Shown piece after piece: positions 33,656-46,200 of a stretch of DNA of 64,000 nucleotides. Location: assembly GCF_029962835.1 (NCBI RefSeq), contig NC_080590.1, forward strand, positions 70,519,501 through 70,583,500, given 5' to 3'. Under the pieces are notes generated by a model. It saw only the letters and a program-made list of their open reading frames with translations, was not told the origin of the DNA and did no database searches. The translations under genes were made by a program, and so were the position numbers. This stretch comes from Magnolia sinica (lineage: Eukaryota; Streptophyta; Magnoliopsida; Magnoliales; Magnoliaceae). Positions within the stretch are counted from its first letter, which is position 1, and every line of letters begins with the position of its first letter.

Positions 33656-34376
33656 ATAATGATTGCAATAGAGAAAATAAAAAATAGAAGATGGGTTTAA
33701 AAGGAATCAGATTTTATATCAAAAACCCACTAAGAAAGGAATAGAAATCTCAAAACGACAACAAAATGAAGCTTAAGATGCATACAAGAACCCAAATCTA
33801 AAAGGAAATTGAAAAAGATGCACTTACAATGACTCTATGGAGATGGGTTTGATGAGTCGAGAGAGAGCTTGTTGAGGAAGATGAAGAAAATGAAGAAAAA
33901 AGTGATTTTTTCCTTTTTAGAGAAGTCCACCCGTGCTCCTCGACCGGTCGAGTACATGCTCGACCGGTCGTGCCACACTAAATTTTCAAAAATTTTCAAA
34001 TTATTATTATTATTATTTTTACATAATAAAAAGTCTGATCAATGCCCAAGTTACAACTTAGGCTTAGTCTAAAGTAAAAAAAAATGATCTACTTAGCTCA
34101 AGAATCTGAAATTCAAGACAAAAGTATTTTCATTGATAAAGGCCCAAAGGGCATGATTACATCAATAATATCCCAGAAAAATACATGTACACCGACCTAC
34201 AAAAGGCACGAGCGAGCAACGCTTGAAGTGCTTGAAGCTTAAAAAGGCATGAGCGAGCAACGCTTACAGTGCTTGAAACTTAAAAAGGCACGGGCAAGGT
34301 GCGCTTGAAGTGCCTAAAGCTAAAAAAGGAAAGGTAGAGCAAGGCGAAGGAAATACTGCTCTTCAAAAGCCGAGCA
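33656..34376. other. 5' side of element E and junction back to element A
   Basis: This should hold the leader and 5' LTR of E. CTCGACCGGTCG occurs twice at 33937-33972, matching LTR wording, so a remnant of that LTR may be present, but no full 5' LTR is left. By about 34100 the sequence belongs to element A again (3' flank of its antisense gene). Poly-A and ATT runs lie near 34000-34020 and 34075-34085. Confidence 0.4.
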
Positions 34377-36466
34377 TCAGGCCTCAGAAGGTTGCTCGGG
34401 AGTCACCTCAGGAGCCGCTTCATCACCCGACCCACCGAAGCTTGACTCTGGCTCATCAAAAGCAGAGAGATCAAGCTCTGGTAAGGTCTGCTTCATCGCC
34501 TTCACACACTTAGCATAACCTTGGCGGAAGAGGTTATCCCTCTTGTCCAAAAATGCCGGAGACGTTTCGAACTTACGGACAACCTCCTTCTGAGCCATGG
34601 AGATCACAGCCTTGGTCTCCTTCCTCAGCTTCTCCAGCTTCGCCTCAGAGTCTCAACAAGCCGAGCATGACACTCATCATGCAAGCCCTTGTCTTCCTCC
34701 AGCCATGCAACTACCTCGGCCTTTTCAACGAAAGACGCCTTGAGAGTAATCTTCGTAGCTTGCAGCTCGGCTTTAGACTGAACCACCCATTGCTCGGCCA
34801 CCTTCGCCCAAGTCCTCTTCTGAGCAAACTCAATGCGTGCCCTCATTACGCACGGGGTGAACTACAAAAAAAAGAGAGTGAGGACAAGCAACCAAAACGA
34901 AATGGAATACAAATCAGCTTCGGATGAAGTGCTCACTGCAAGAAGGGTCGTCGACATGTGCCTGAGAAGCGTATCCATGGGAGAGTCGAACAAACCGGTG
35001 TACTCCCCTTTAGCTGTATAATGGTGTACCCATGGAAGGATCTCCTCCACCACATGGTGAAGGGTTCCTTGCCTCTCTTCTGCCTCCACCCTCCCCGAGG
35101 GTTGCGCCTCAGTGGGAAGCTTAGGAGCCCCTTGGATCTTGGCAGGAGCGATGCCTTCTCGAACATCTGTTCTTGCCACTCCAGAAGGGATCTCCCCCTC
35201 TGTGCCCTCTCCCTCGACCTCGTAGACGACCAGGCAAGAGGGGTCGACCTTCCCTTTGAACTTGGAGGAAGTCTTCTGCTTCTTCCTCTTTGGCGTCACC
35301 GACTCATCTCGAGGGGGCGCACGAACCTTTGAGGGAGGACGGATGAATGGCCAAGCTTCAGGCATCTCTACATCAACGAATAAGGACGAGATACCAGGAA
35401 GATTATCAAAAATTCCTAAGTCATAAATCTTGGCTAAAGACCTTACCAAAGTTCTTACCGATAAGAGCGTAGTCCAAGCCCGTTTGGAGGAGTAGCTCAG
35501 GCTGAAGGAGTACTCTCTAAGATCTCTCCCTTTCCTCGAGCGCCTGCAAATCACGGATCCGAGCTAATGATCTGCTGCTAAGCAGAGGAGGATGCTTGGG
35601 TGTGGCTATATTAAAAGACAAAGGCAACAAAGGTCAGATGCTAGTGAAAACTGATCAACTAAAGGACAACTACTACAATAGAAATACTGACCTGGGTCAA
35701 AGAAAACTCAGGGGATAAGGGGAGTCGACTTTGGCTCGGCTATCTCCTAGCACCCAAAGGCCCAGAACCATTTGCCTCTCCAATTTTTATTAGAGGATGG
35801 AGGGTCGGTTATTAGGGCCCCACCAGCATTCTGCCAAGCGGAGAAGTAGTACCAGTCGGGCTGGAGTTTGTTTGGTTTTAACTGTTCTAGGTGAAGGAAC
35901 TCGTCCATAGTTAGCTTGGGCTGGTTTAGCTCGACCCATAGGACTGCACAACTAGACAAAGCCCTCCACCCATTCGGGATCATCTGTCCCGGGGCTAAGC
36001 CAAGGCGAGCTAGTAAACTCTTGACTATTCCCTGCAGAGGAAGCCGCAGGCCGCACTGAAGCGCGACCTGGAAGATCGCGGTGGTCCCCTCTGGAGGTCG
36101 GTCTGGAAGCTCGTTCGGTGAAGGAAGCCAGAGGACCAAAAAGTCGGGGACATGATATTTGAGCTTGATCCGGACCAACTCTTCCTCAGACAAGGTCGAG
36201 GGCACCTGCCCCCTTGGGCCCTCTTCATCATTGGGTTCCTCTGGATCAACCTCTTCAAAGGGGTCACGCCCAGGGACTACTAGGCCCCCAACTAGGGATG
36301 TGCTTGATCCCTTAGGCGTGGGCGCTATCCTCTGCAATGGGGACAAATTCAACTCCTTAGCCATGGGCACTAGCCTCTGCATAGGAGACTGCTCCAACAC
36401 TCGCGACGCCAATGACCGAAAGTTGGATTCTGCTATCATCACCAGCGACAACAGTAGGTTCAACAT
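34377..36466 (-). pseudogene. Spliced antisense gene of element A ('putative gypsy type transposon' family)
   Basis: On the minus strand, opposite to A's own gag-pol. Exon 1 (36466 to about 35692) encodes acidic linkers, then KLKYHVPDFLVLWLPSPNE, GLRLPLQGIVKSLLARLGL, APGQMIPNGWRALSSCAVL and PPSSNKNWRGKWFWAFG, a domain I recall as PF04195. Exon 2 (about 35620-35460): HPPLLSSRSLARIRDLQALE, then LLLQTGLDYALIG. Exon 3 (about 35368-34938): MPEAWPFIRPPSKVRAPPRD and a basic/acidic linker. Exon 4 (about 34862-34377): coiled coil, ending EAAPEVTPEQPSEA. Borders look like GT-AG, with donors near 35691 and 35459 and acceptors ttaatatag, gttgatgtag and tttttgtag. Frameshifts near 35750 and 34630 and a stop near 35517 disable it. 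Such extra genes are known from Tat-group elements; function unknown. Confidence 0.75.
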
Positions 36467-36740
36467 TACCCTAAGGCGAGAACTCGCCCCACTATTGTCG
36501 CTAGAGGCCCCTTATCTCGAGCTCAATAAGCTAGACATGGTGTTTGTGAGTAAAGCTACTCAGAAATGGAAAAATGACAAGAGGAGGGAGAGATGGAAGC
36601 TCACTAGAGAAGGAAATGGGAAAGTCGTTGGCTTGACTATAGAAGAAATTGACGCCAGAAATTGCCCAGAGAATAACAAGGGAGTGAAAGGGGGAGTAAG
36701 ATGAAATGTAAATGGAAAGGCCCTAAGGGTTAGAGCTTCC

Positions 36741-36763
36741 CTTATATAAAGATGCCACGTGGC
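36741..36763 (-). promoter_or_regulatory. TATA box and palindromic G-box of the antisense gene
   Basis: The minus strand reads GCCACGTGGC (36754-36763, a perfect palindrome with a CACGTG core) followed by TTTATATAAG (36741-36750), about 275 bases before the ATG at 36466. Spacing and sequence fit a plant RNA polymerase II promoter. Confidence 0.6.
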
Positions 36764-37115
36764 ATTCATTAAGGGCGCCCATCAATGCAATTCCATACGT
36801 TGTCCCCTCGACTACCTTGACTCGACGCGTAGCGCAACCCCATGCATCGCTCGACCCCAATATCGAGTACAACACCACGTGTCACGGTTTCATTGGTCCA
36901 CCATCGAAAAGACGTCTTGACGCCCCAAGTGACCTCGAGCCATGAAACGACACATCATGATTACAGACTGACAATGCTTCGACTACCATGCTAGCCACCA
37001 TACCTGTCATTAATGACAATGCGACATGACCTAGTCCATACATAACCCGAACTAGTTACGGCCAAACCTACTTTCCGAACCTCTAAGTTTGGTTCAAAAA
37101 GTAAGGGGGGCTCAC
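36764..37115. other. Upstream region of the antisense gene and polypurine tract of A
   Basis: It contains further CACGTG and CGAC-rich words (36780-36890). It ends with aaaaagtaaggggggctcac (37097-37115), the polypurine tract before A's 3' LTR. No gene. Confidence 0.6.
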
Positions 37116-37620
37116 TGTCGGGGGAAAAATTGACAAGTCGGTAAGTCGACTTATGGAATAAACCAACTTTACTGAACCAGCACAGACCTAGTGAAAGTCA
37201 ATCTTGATAAGGCATTTATGTCTAGAAACAGGCCGACCTCTAAGGAGGTCGATACAACTGTAAGGACACTCAAAGAACATGGCTATGAGACCATTCGAAT
37301 GAACTGTGTTCTGACCTAATAGATCGAGTATAAATCGATCATAGAATGGTTAATAGGTCAGATAAAGCCCAACCATAGATCAACCCCAGATCACCTCTTA
37401 CCTGGCCATAGCTCAGCTATAGATCAACCATTGGACAACCATAGATCGGCCACCACCCGGTTATAGGTCGATGGTGTCCCATAACAAGGTTGAGGTTCAC
37501 TAGTGCCTAGATAAAAGGAACACAGATCCTGCACCTCAGCCATTGGTCGAGGATGGTGAACGTTGACCTATCAAGAAAGATGGAGTCTCTCATTCTCGAA
37601 CCGACACTCGCCTAGGAAGG
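37116..37620 (+). repeat. 3' LTR of element A, left part
   Basis: It starts TGTCGGGGGAAAA and follows the 5' LTR base for base with about 10 percent transitions, up to cctaggaagg. There element B is inserted, duplicating gaagg (37616-37620 and 54492-54496). Confidence 0.9.
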
Positions 37621-38847
37621 TGATTGCTTGCCTCCAAGTGCAGAGGTTCGTAAGTAATATCCCGTGAATACATGGTCGATCCCACATGGATATGAATTGC
37701 GAGAAAGAGAAAATCAAATGCAAAACAAACTAAATAATAAAAACTAAACTGATGATTTGATTTTGGGAGTTTTGAATGAATGTAATTCAACTAAATTAAA
37801 ACAACACCCAAGCTTCAAAGTTCCACACATAGGTTAATGTTCCAAAATCATGATGACTTAGATAACACAACTAGGATCCAAACACTATGGTCGGCCTAAT
37901 CAGAAAATAAAATAATTTAAACATTTTAAATAAATGATATAAAAGATTAGAAAATCATGGATTTGCACCATTGATATATATTCTCAAGTGCTAGTGATTT
38001 TAAGAATTCAATATCCATGAGATAATGAATATCAAAGAAATGTAGCAGGTTGAGAACCTCTCCTATCTAGAAAATCTAATTGATCTAAGGTAAGTCTATC
38101 TATTAATGTGGTTCTCATATGATGAAAACATATGGATCTCACATGAGGATAAAAAACTAAACCTAAACAACTGATAACATGCATTCACCATTCTTCTCAT
38201 CATTAAAACAATCAATCATCATAACTATGAAAGCATTAAACCAATGTGCTTCCTTTCTAGCTTGGGCTAGAGGGAACTTAGAAAAACATAATTAAATTGT
38301 AAAATAGAAAAGTAACAAGAAATAAAATAATGCAAATATAAGTGATTAAAAAAATAATTCATAAAACTTTAATAAAATTGAAAACTCTTTAAAAATCCTA
38401 AATATTGCTCTTGAATGCTTTGAATGATGCTTAGGAATGCCCTGAGAAGCCCTATTTATAAGTGAGGAACTCCAACTTTCGCACCTAGTTGAAAAACTCT
38501 AGAAATTGCCTTAAATTTACGCAGTTTGCTAAAATAGACTCAGAATATGCTTTTTCAGGATGATTTCAGGATTCATTTTCTTCACTTCAAATCTTTGATT
38601 CTCTTCATTCCTCACTTGATTTTCTTGGATCTTTGGCATGTGAATTCTTCAATCTTGGTCTCCTAAGATCCATCCCTTTCCTTGGTGATTCTTGAGTAAC
38701 AAATCCATGTTTTTAACACCCTTTTCAATCTAAGCTCTTAAATTCACCTTGCAATACAAACATGAGTAAAATAGAACATTAATCTGATTTATGTTCATAA
38801 AACCAAGATATAAATGGGGGAAATTATGCAATATTTGAGTCTCAACA
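37621..38847 (-). repeat. 3' LTR of element B
   Basis: 1227 bp; minus strand TGTTGAGACTCAAATATTGC to GGCAAGCAATCA. It matches the right copy at 53195-54491 throughout, apart from a block of about 70 bp present only in the right copy. Confidence 0.9.
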
Positions 38848-40160
38848 CACCCCCCAACCAGCATTTTGCTAGTCCTGAGCAAAATAAGTGTAGAAAAATA
38901 AAAATAAGAATAAAAACTAATTCTAAAAGCAAAATTAAAATGAAAATAAAAATTTTAACTACACCACTTTTGCAAGTAATCTCGATTGCATTTAGCATAT
39001 GAAACAAGCCTTTAAACTCCTAGATTTCCCCTAGTGGACGAGTTATAGTCTCGTGAGGGTTTTCAAAAATGTTACCCACAAACATTGAAAACGTGAAAAA
39101 TAGTTCAACACTCAGAAATTTATACAATTATGCCTCCATTCATCATATGCATTCCAAAACAAAACAATGCTTATCCTAAGTCTGAAGTTAGTTAGAATCT
39201 CAATTTCTTAATCCGTTACATCCTTGAGTTCGGAGACCTAATCAAAATTTAGAATAGTTATGATCCAATATACTTAGGTACTCAGTGAGACTAGTCTAAC
39301 TTTGAGAAATATGCATGTTCCCTATCCTAACTCCTTTCAATCATCCTAAGAATATGAAATCTCTAGTTATCTCATTTCCTTCATACCATTTCTTCTTTTA
39401 TCATTATATCATCATTATTATAGACCACCCTTAGATGAAGATTCCTACCGGGTTTGCTTCATAACCTAAGGTATCGTACTTGTAATGGTAACAGTAATGG
39501 ATACTTAGGTATCCTTACTCCGGATTACTGACACGATTGTTATGGTCATTGCATTCGTGCTCTATAATAAAAATTTCTTTTTCCATCACCTTTTTTTCTT
39601 CAATATTCTCCCTTTTAAGCATATATCAATGGTACTAATTCATTCAACCTTGTTTGAATAAAAATTTGTTATTCTAGTTCACATATCATATTTCTCACTT
39701 AGTTACCTAGGGTGTATTGTGAATTCAGTACATCAAATTATAACTTAATTTAAACTAGTGATTAGATAATCGAACTCAAGTCTATAATTTTCAGTTATCA
39801 GAATTCTGACTACTATCAACCTAGACTAAGTATTAACTTTACCTTTGGAATTCGCATAATATCATGTTCACATTCTTGTATATAAACATATTATTTTGAA
39901 AATGTTGAAAATTTTTTCCCATAAACCTAAAAAATAAACTTAAACCTTAAAAAAAAAAACTCACATGGATGACTATCCACCCCCCCAACCTAACATCTAC
40001 GTTATCCCCGATGTAATGATAATGTAATGCAGAGAACAATAAAAATAAAAGAAAGGGTGGATAGTATCTACCATGAAGAACTCACCTGCTAGGTGACACT
40101 AACAAAATTGAACATGATACAAATCCTACACAAATGCTCCGTCAGACTAGGAGCATCAAT
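38848..40160 (-). other. 3' noncoding region of element B
   Basis: The polypurine tract TTGGGGGGTG (minus strand) lies at 38848-38857 against the LTR. A second near-copy, GGTTGGGGGGGTGG, lies at about 39978-39991. No env-like frame is present. The region is AT-rich without a supported gene. Confidence 0.65.
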
Positions 40161-40565
40161 CTAAATATTCTGGTTATGAAGAGGGATGAACTCCTCTCCC
40201 AAATGAAAGTTTTCCACATAAGGCATTAATCTCTGACCATTAACCATGTACATATTGCCATTACGTAGATTCTCAATTTCAATAGCACCATGAGTATATA
40301 CATTCTTTACAATGAAGGGGTCTATCCATCTTGATCTTAATTTTCCTGGAAAGAACTGCAGACAGGAATTGTATAATAGGACCTTTTGCTGAGATTCAAA
40401 ATTTTTCCTCAAAATATTTTTGCCATGGAAAGCTTTGGTCATTTCTTTGTAAATTTTAAAATTTTCATAGGAGTCTCTCCTTAGCTTCTCTAATTCATTC
40501 AACTCTAATTTCCTTTGTCCACTTGCTTGGTCCATATCAAAGTTTAATTTTTTTAATTGGCCAGT
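40161..40565 (-). pseudogene. Integrase C-terminal part of element B
   Basis: On the minus strand: [59 protein letters not shown] and [18 protein letters not shown], a classic Athila integrase end. A run of seven A where six are needed near 40547 shifts the frame. The preceding residues ([11 protein letters not shown]) lie at 47655-47690 on the other side of insertion C, which proves the continuity. Confidence 0.88.
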
Positions 40566-42767
40566 ATGCTTGTAACGCTCTGAATTTCGAGGGTCGAGCA
40601 AAGCTTTACTCCCGAGATCTAGTACATCACTTATGCAACATGGATAATGATATTAAAATTTTGTCCATATTAATGAGTTAAACGTGAGTGAGATTACACT
40701 AAAACAACATATCATACTCCAAAGATAATTTAATTAAGCAAGCAGAAGTCTGAAGCATATGTATTTAAGTAAACATTTCACAACCTTCAGAGTATGATGA
40801 TGTAACCGGGCTGAATATGTACATGTATTGTTTTAAAATATACAAAATGTGAAAATGTAAGATGTCCATCTAAACCAAAAGTCCCAGTGTTCCTTGCGTA
40901 TTAGCACGAAGTCTATATAGACCCACTTGAAAGCTGACAGTAGGAGAACTCCTCCTCCTCGTCCATGAAGTCCTGCTTGTCACATAGACTTCATCATCAC
41001 CTGCATTTAAACCAGAGTCTGGTTGGTGTTTTAAAACACCGTCCCAAAGTGGGAGTGAGTGATCAACTCATTGGTACTATAAGGTAAAAGTTAACATGCT
41101 ATCAAGTCAATTAAGTAGTAATGATAAAACAACATAACAATCACTTCCTAACTACTCTTGTTAATGCAGGAATGGAGTGCAAGTAATGATGTATGCCCTA
41201 GCATCAAAGCTCCCTCAACAAGCGACGCTGACACCAATATTGCATATGATAACACTGCCTCTTGTGCGACTTCCACGCCTTTAAAGCACGTCCTAACTAA
41301 TGCAGTGCAATGCATGGTCATGTTAACCCAGCAGTTAATTAAGCTTATTCATACAGCAGATTTGGGAAGCTAGGGTACCTCCCTTTATATCATTGACCCG
41401 AACCCAAGGATCCATCTAGGTTCGTCACTCCTAGTTAAGCACATACGATAAGCAAGTTGAGGGGTCATCACTCCTAATGAAAAGCAGTCGATAGGCAAAT
41501 TCATAAGTTTATACTCGCGGTCACTACAGGGTGGCTAATCACCTCGGCGTAGGCCGACAGCTCGAACACGGTGTCCCATACCACCATACCCGGCTCATGA
41601 GGCTTAGCGAATCATGGTACCATAGTTAAAGTGGGCCTTTACATTGGAGAGGGCTACCTTAGATTCAAGCAATAGTGCCCACACAAGGTAAACACACAAT
41701 AGGTCGATCGGTTTGTTAGGTAAGTTTGATTGGTACGGGCACACGTTAACTTAATCGACATGGAGCGTATAAGCACCCCTCATGGCCTAACCCTGTCGAC
41801 AATCATCGTGCGACCCGAATTCATCAAGTATACCCAATGTGGTGAGACTAATTCGGCCACCTAAATGGGAACTGTTATCGATTGCCTGGGCTAGGTTATA
41901 GCCCCAATCTTACTCAGATGCAATAGATAGGCACATGTGATAATCATATCAACATTCAACAAATAATCCAAATAAATTTCTCATTTGAGCATTTCATTAA
42001 ACACATTGATCATATTACCTAAGACTTACATTTTATCCATAAATCACGTAGAGGCAAATAAGATTACATGAAGGAAACTATACATATGAATAAGATAATT
42101 GAGAATCCTATCTCAATACCCTTAATAAATACAAATCATCAACAATTTCTTATTCAGACAATTTATCAAACACTTAATCTACACTTCACCAAATATATAG
42201 ACTAAGCTAGTTACAACATATATTTTGGCAATTCCTTACACAGATAGGTCGGCATGCATATGACAACTATGAATCCTAGAGTAGTAGTCATAGTAAGCAT
42301 AAATCATATTTACATGTTCATCCAAACATTTCAACAAACACATGAGATACACCCTTTGTTCAACATAGCTCATACATGTATATTACATCGAAAACGGCGT
42401 ATCTAAGACAATATGACAACAATGAAGTCAGACATAAATCATTAGCTGACGTTGAAAGCATTGAAAACCATAACCTAAGAGTTTATAGTCCACACCTTTC
42501 GTCAAAATACTCGATTCGGACTCGGTTCGAATTCTACATTCCCGAAAATAGAACATCGGGTACCTAAATGGTGAAATCGGTTAGCTAGGTTGACAAACAA
42601 CCATTCTGGATCTCAACTACGGTATTAGGGTTAAGATTTCTTACCCAAATCGTAACCAAAATAGATTGTGTAGTGTAACGGGAAGGTGATTCAGTGCGTG
42701 GAGTCATGGGAGAGAATCACAGCAACGATCTCCCAAAAGCCTTCCTTTCTCTTTCCTCGTTTCTCTT

Positions 42768-42774
<7 letters not shown>

Positions 42775-42800
<26 letters not shown>
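42775..42800. repeat. (CT)n microsatellite in solo LTR C
   Basis: About 12 CT units inside LTR C; the adjacent frames on both strands are not genes. Confidence 0.75.
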
Positions 42801-42804
<4 letters not shown>

Positions 42805-43236
42805 TAGGCCCAGAAGTGATGCAAATGGCTCCAAGGCCACTATATACATGGGTTATACCCTTTGGGTAGTTGTTTTTGACAAACAGGGCTCACAGGGAGG
42901 CCCACTACTCACATTCGTCGTAGGGTAAGTTTTTCAAAAATGGATCTATGCCAAGATGTGATTTCGGTGTGATCGAATAAGCTGATCAATAGTGGAGGAC
43001 CCGTGTCAGATCAACGGTCATACTTACTCGATTGGGGCCACAGTTATACGGATATGTGCAGAGAAGTTTCCTTTCCCCATGGGTGAAGTTTAGTCAGAAA
43101 CTGACGGTCTGAAATCTCCATTTTCACGCGTGAGCGAATGACCCAATTTACTTAAGATTCATTTTATTTTCTAAAGATATTCGCATTTCTTACACACTTT
43201 ATTCAGGGCTCAAGTTGTGCATTTTTGGAGACCATT

Positions 43237-46200
43237 TGTAAGACCCGTGTCCTAGTCCTTACCGTTCCATTAGCTTTCGTGGTCCTTCCGGTCGAATTCC
43301 GGCAACCTTCGCACCGTATCCGACGTTTGCGCGCGATCCTAAATGGGTCTGCATACCTAAGTCAGTTTGAACTGAAACTTGTACCTTAGCCGTGACTCGC
43401 GCACTGAACCGATGCCCGGGCCAGGAGATGTAGGCCAGCTTTTGTTTCGAAGAAACGCCGCGCGTTGCGAATTTCGAGGGAATCTCTATGATATATCCCA
43501 TCAATTAATGTCAAGTACAAGCCTTACCCAAAGTACAACAACCCATTCCTACCTTTTCAAAAGTCCACTCTCTCTCTCCCCTCACCATTCCTCTTTTTCC
43601 CATTTTCAACCACAACCATACCACTTTTACAAATTTTCAACCCAACCCATACCCTTTCTTATATCACCCCATCCATATCATTCCCATCACTTCACTCTCT
43701 CTCTCATTTCTCAAATCTCCCAAGCAACCCAAAATTCCATACGTCCAAGCTTCTCCCTCACAAATTGTAAGTGTGGCCCACTTTCCCCACTCTCTCATCT
43801 CCCATCTCAACCGTTGATCCATCATCTACCACCATCAAAGTTGAAGGCAAGGAGCTTAGGAGCCTAAGGGAGCAAGAAGGAGGCCTAGAGGTGGGTGATC
43901 TTTGAGTTTCTACTGTTGATTTCATGATTTAAGGGCCCACTTGTTGGTGGGACCCATTTCGATGTATGTGATGTATCAATGGAGGGCCCATAGTGGCGGG
44001 GTCCGTCCTCCCTATCACCGTCTCTCTCTCTCTCTCTTTTTGAATGGTGATGATGATATGATGAGGGGGTGAGTGTGGCCCACCATGAATCATATTTTCA
44101 TGTGGGACCCATCGGATGAATGTGTTGGATCTACCCTATTCAGCCCATTAATGGGCCCGGCTGGAAGGAAAACATAAACATTAAATTGATCTAGGTCAAG
44201 TGGGCCATGTTTATGTGGGACCCACCTTAACTAGAATGATGGGCCACGTCCATGTGGGACCCCCCCACTATGAATGTGCTTATCCATGCCGTCCAGCGTC
44301 CCTGGACACTGGACGGGTGTGGCTAACGTGGAGTATGTGCACTGACATGGTGTGTACTTACAAGCTAATAAAAAAAGAGAGTTTTTGGGTGGACCACTTA
44401 GGTAGGCCCCACCTTGCTGTATGGGACTGATCCACACCGTCCATCTCGTTACCCAGATCATTTTAGCTGTTGAGCCAAAATTTGAGACCAATCTAATAAT
44501 CAAGCGGGCCATACCATAAGAAATAGTAATTCTTATCGTTATAAACCCACCCGATGATTCTACACATCGAAACACACTCGATATTGGGCTTGTTTTGTTA
44601 GTATTGAGCCATGAGATGCAATGGCCGGGGCGAATTTTCATGATGAGGGCCCCACCTAGGCAATTCTAGAGAAAAATGGATTTTCAAAAAAAAAAAATAT
44701 AAGGTGCAGCAGCGTCAGCTGCTGCTGACAGAACGCAGCAGGCGCTACCTGCGCGCTGGTAGACGCAGCAGGCGCTGCCTGTGCCCGCCATGGGCCCCAC
44801 CATGATGTATGTCTATGGTCTACACTGTCCATTTTGTGGGTCTCTTAGGGTAGAGGGCCATCGTCAAAAATCAACCGTATAAGGAACTCAGGTGGGCCAC
44901 ACCATTTAAATCATGTGAAGACATGCCTAAACATATAAAAACACTTGGTGGGGCCTACCTGAAATTTGGATGTGGCTGAAACTTGGTCTGAACCCTCAGT
45001 TAAGTGGGACACACATAATGGGTGGACTGGATTGCCGAACCACATTACAGTGGGCCCCTGATCGTGACCCTATGAATAGTTTAGGTGGCAAATAAACATC
45101 CCAATGGGCCCCCAGTTTTCCCAGGTCCACGTGACCTTTTAAATAGGTTAGACGTCAGATAAATATCATGGTGGGCCTCATGTATACGTTGGATGGCAAA
45201 TACATATCACGGTGGGCCCAGGTCCACGTGACCATATGAACAGATTGGATGGAAAATAAACACTACAGTGGGCCAGGTTGGGTGGAAAATAGACATTACA
45301 GTGGGCTCAGGCTGGGTGGAAAAAAATAGTTAAGGTGGGCCCCACATGGGACCCACTGATGTATGTGTTATAATCCACACCTTCCATAGTGTGGGCCCCA
45401 CATGAGGTGTGTACCTCATCTTTGCCATCCATCTTTCCCATATGGAATCCGCCATGATGCACGTGTTGCACCCAAACTGTCCAATCATTTTCAAAGGATC
45501 ATTTTTAAGACTTGAGACAAAAATAAGACAGATCTATTTATCATGTGGACCACGATGAACAGTGAGAATTGAACGGCTACCATTGAAGTCCCTTGGGACC
45601 TTACGATCAGAATGAATGGGAAATAAATGTTATGGCAAGCCTTGGGGATTTTAATGGTGGGAATCATTATCACCACTTAAATTTGGGCGTGGCCCATGAG
45701 ATGTGGCCCACTTACCTTAATTATGGCCCATTGTAATATATACAAGGCCTACTGGTATGGCCCACTTGACGACTATAAGGCCCATGTGACCAGGCCCATC
45801 TTGATATATACAATACCCATGTATATGAGGCCCATTATAACGTGATTCCACCATGATTTATGTGTTGACCCTTATAGCGGCGTGCCTTGGGAGCAATGTT
45901 GGTTAGATGCCCACATTGTACGGATGATGTCGGTTAAATGTCCGCATTATCACTCTCCCTAGGGCCCATTAATAGGCCCATACTTGCAGTGTGTAGGCCG
46001 TCTAGGCCCATCTTCATTTTGATCAAAGCTCATCACCACATAACATGTATAGCATAGATCCATGATTCATGATCATACGCATCATATGTATGCCTGATAT
46101 GAGAAGTGATTGATCATAGCATATGCCTTCGGGCAGATCGTTTATGGGCTCCCTGATAGGTGGAGTCGCCCCACCTGAGCGCTCGGTACGCGCAGGATTG

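Noticed and set aside
34833-36704. Several + strand frames opposite the antisense gene (for example 34553-34927 and 36159-36704)
   Set aside because: The minus strand carries the domain matches and splice sites; the plus frames are complements without homology.
43379-43867. 162-codon Ser/Pro/His-rich frame near the start of solo LTR D (similar frames at 2881-3329 in the G1 LTR)
   Set aside because: It arises from CT/CA-rich LTR DNA, has no domain, and is not kept in the same frame between the two related LTRs.
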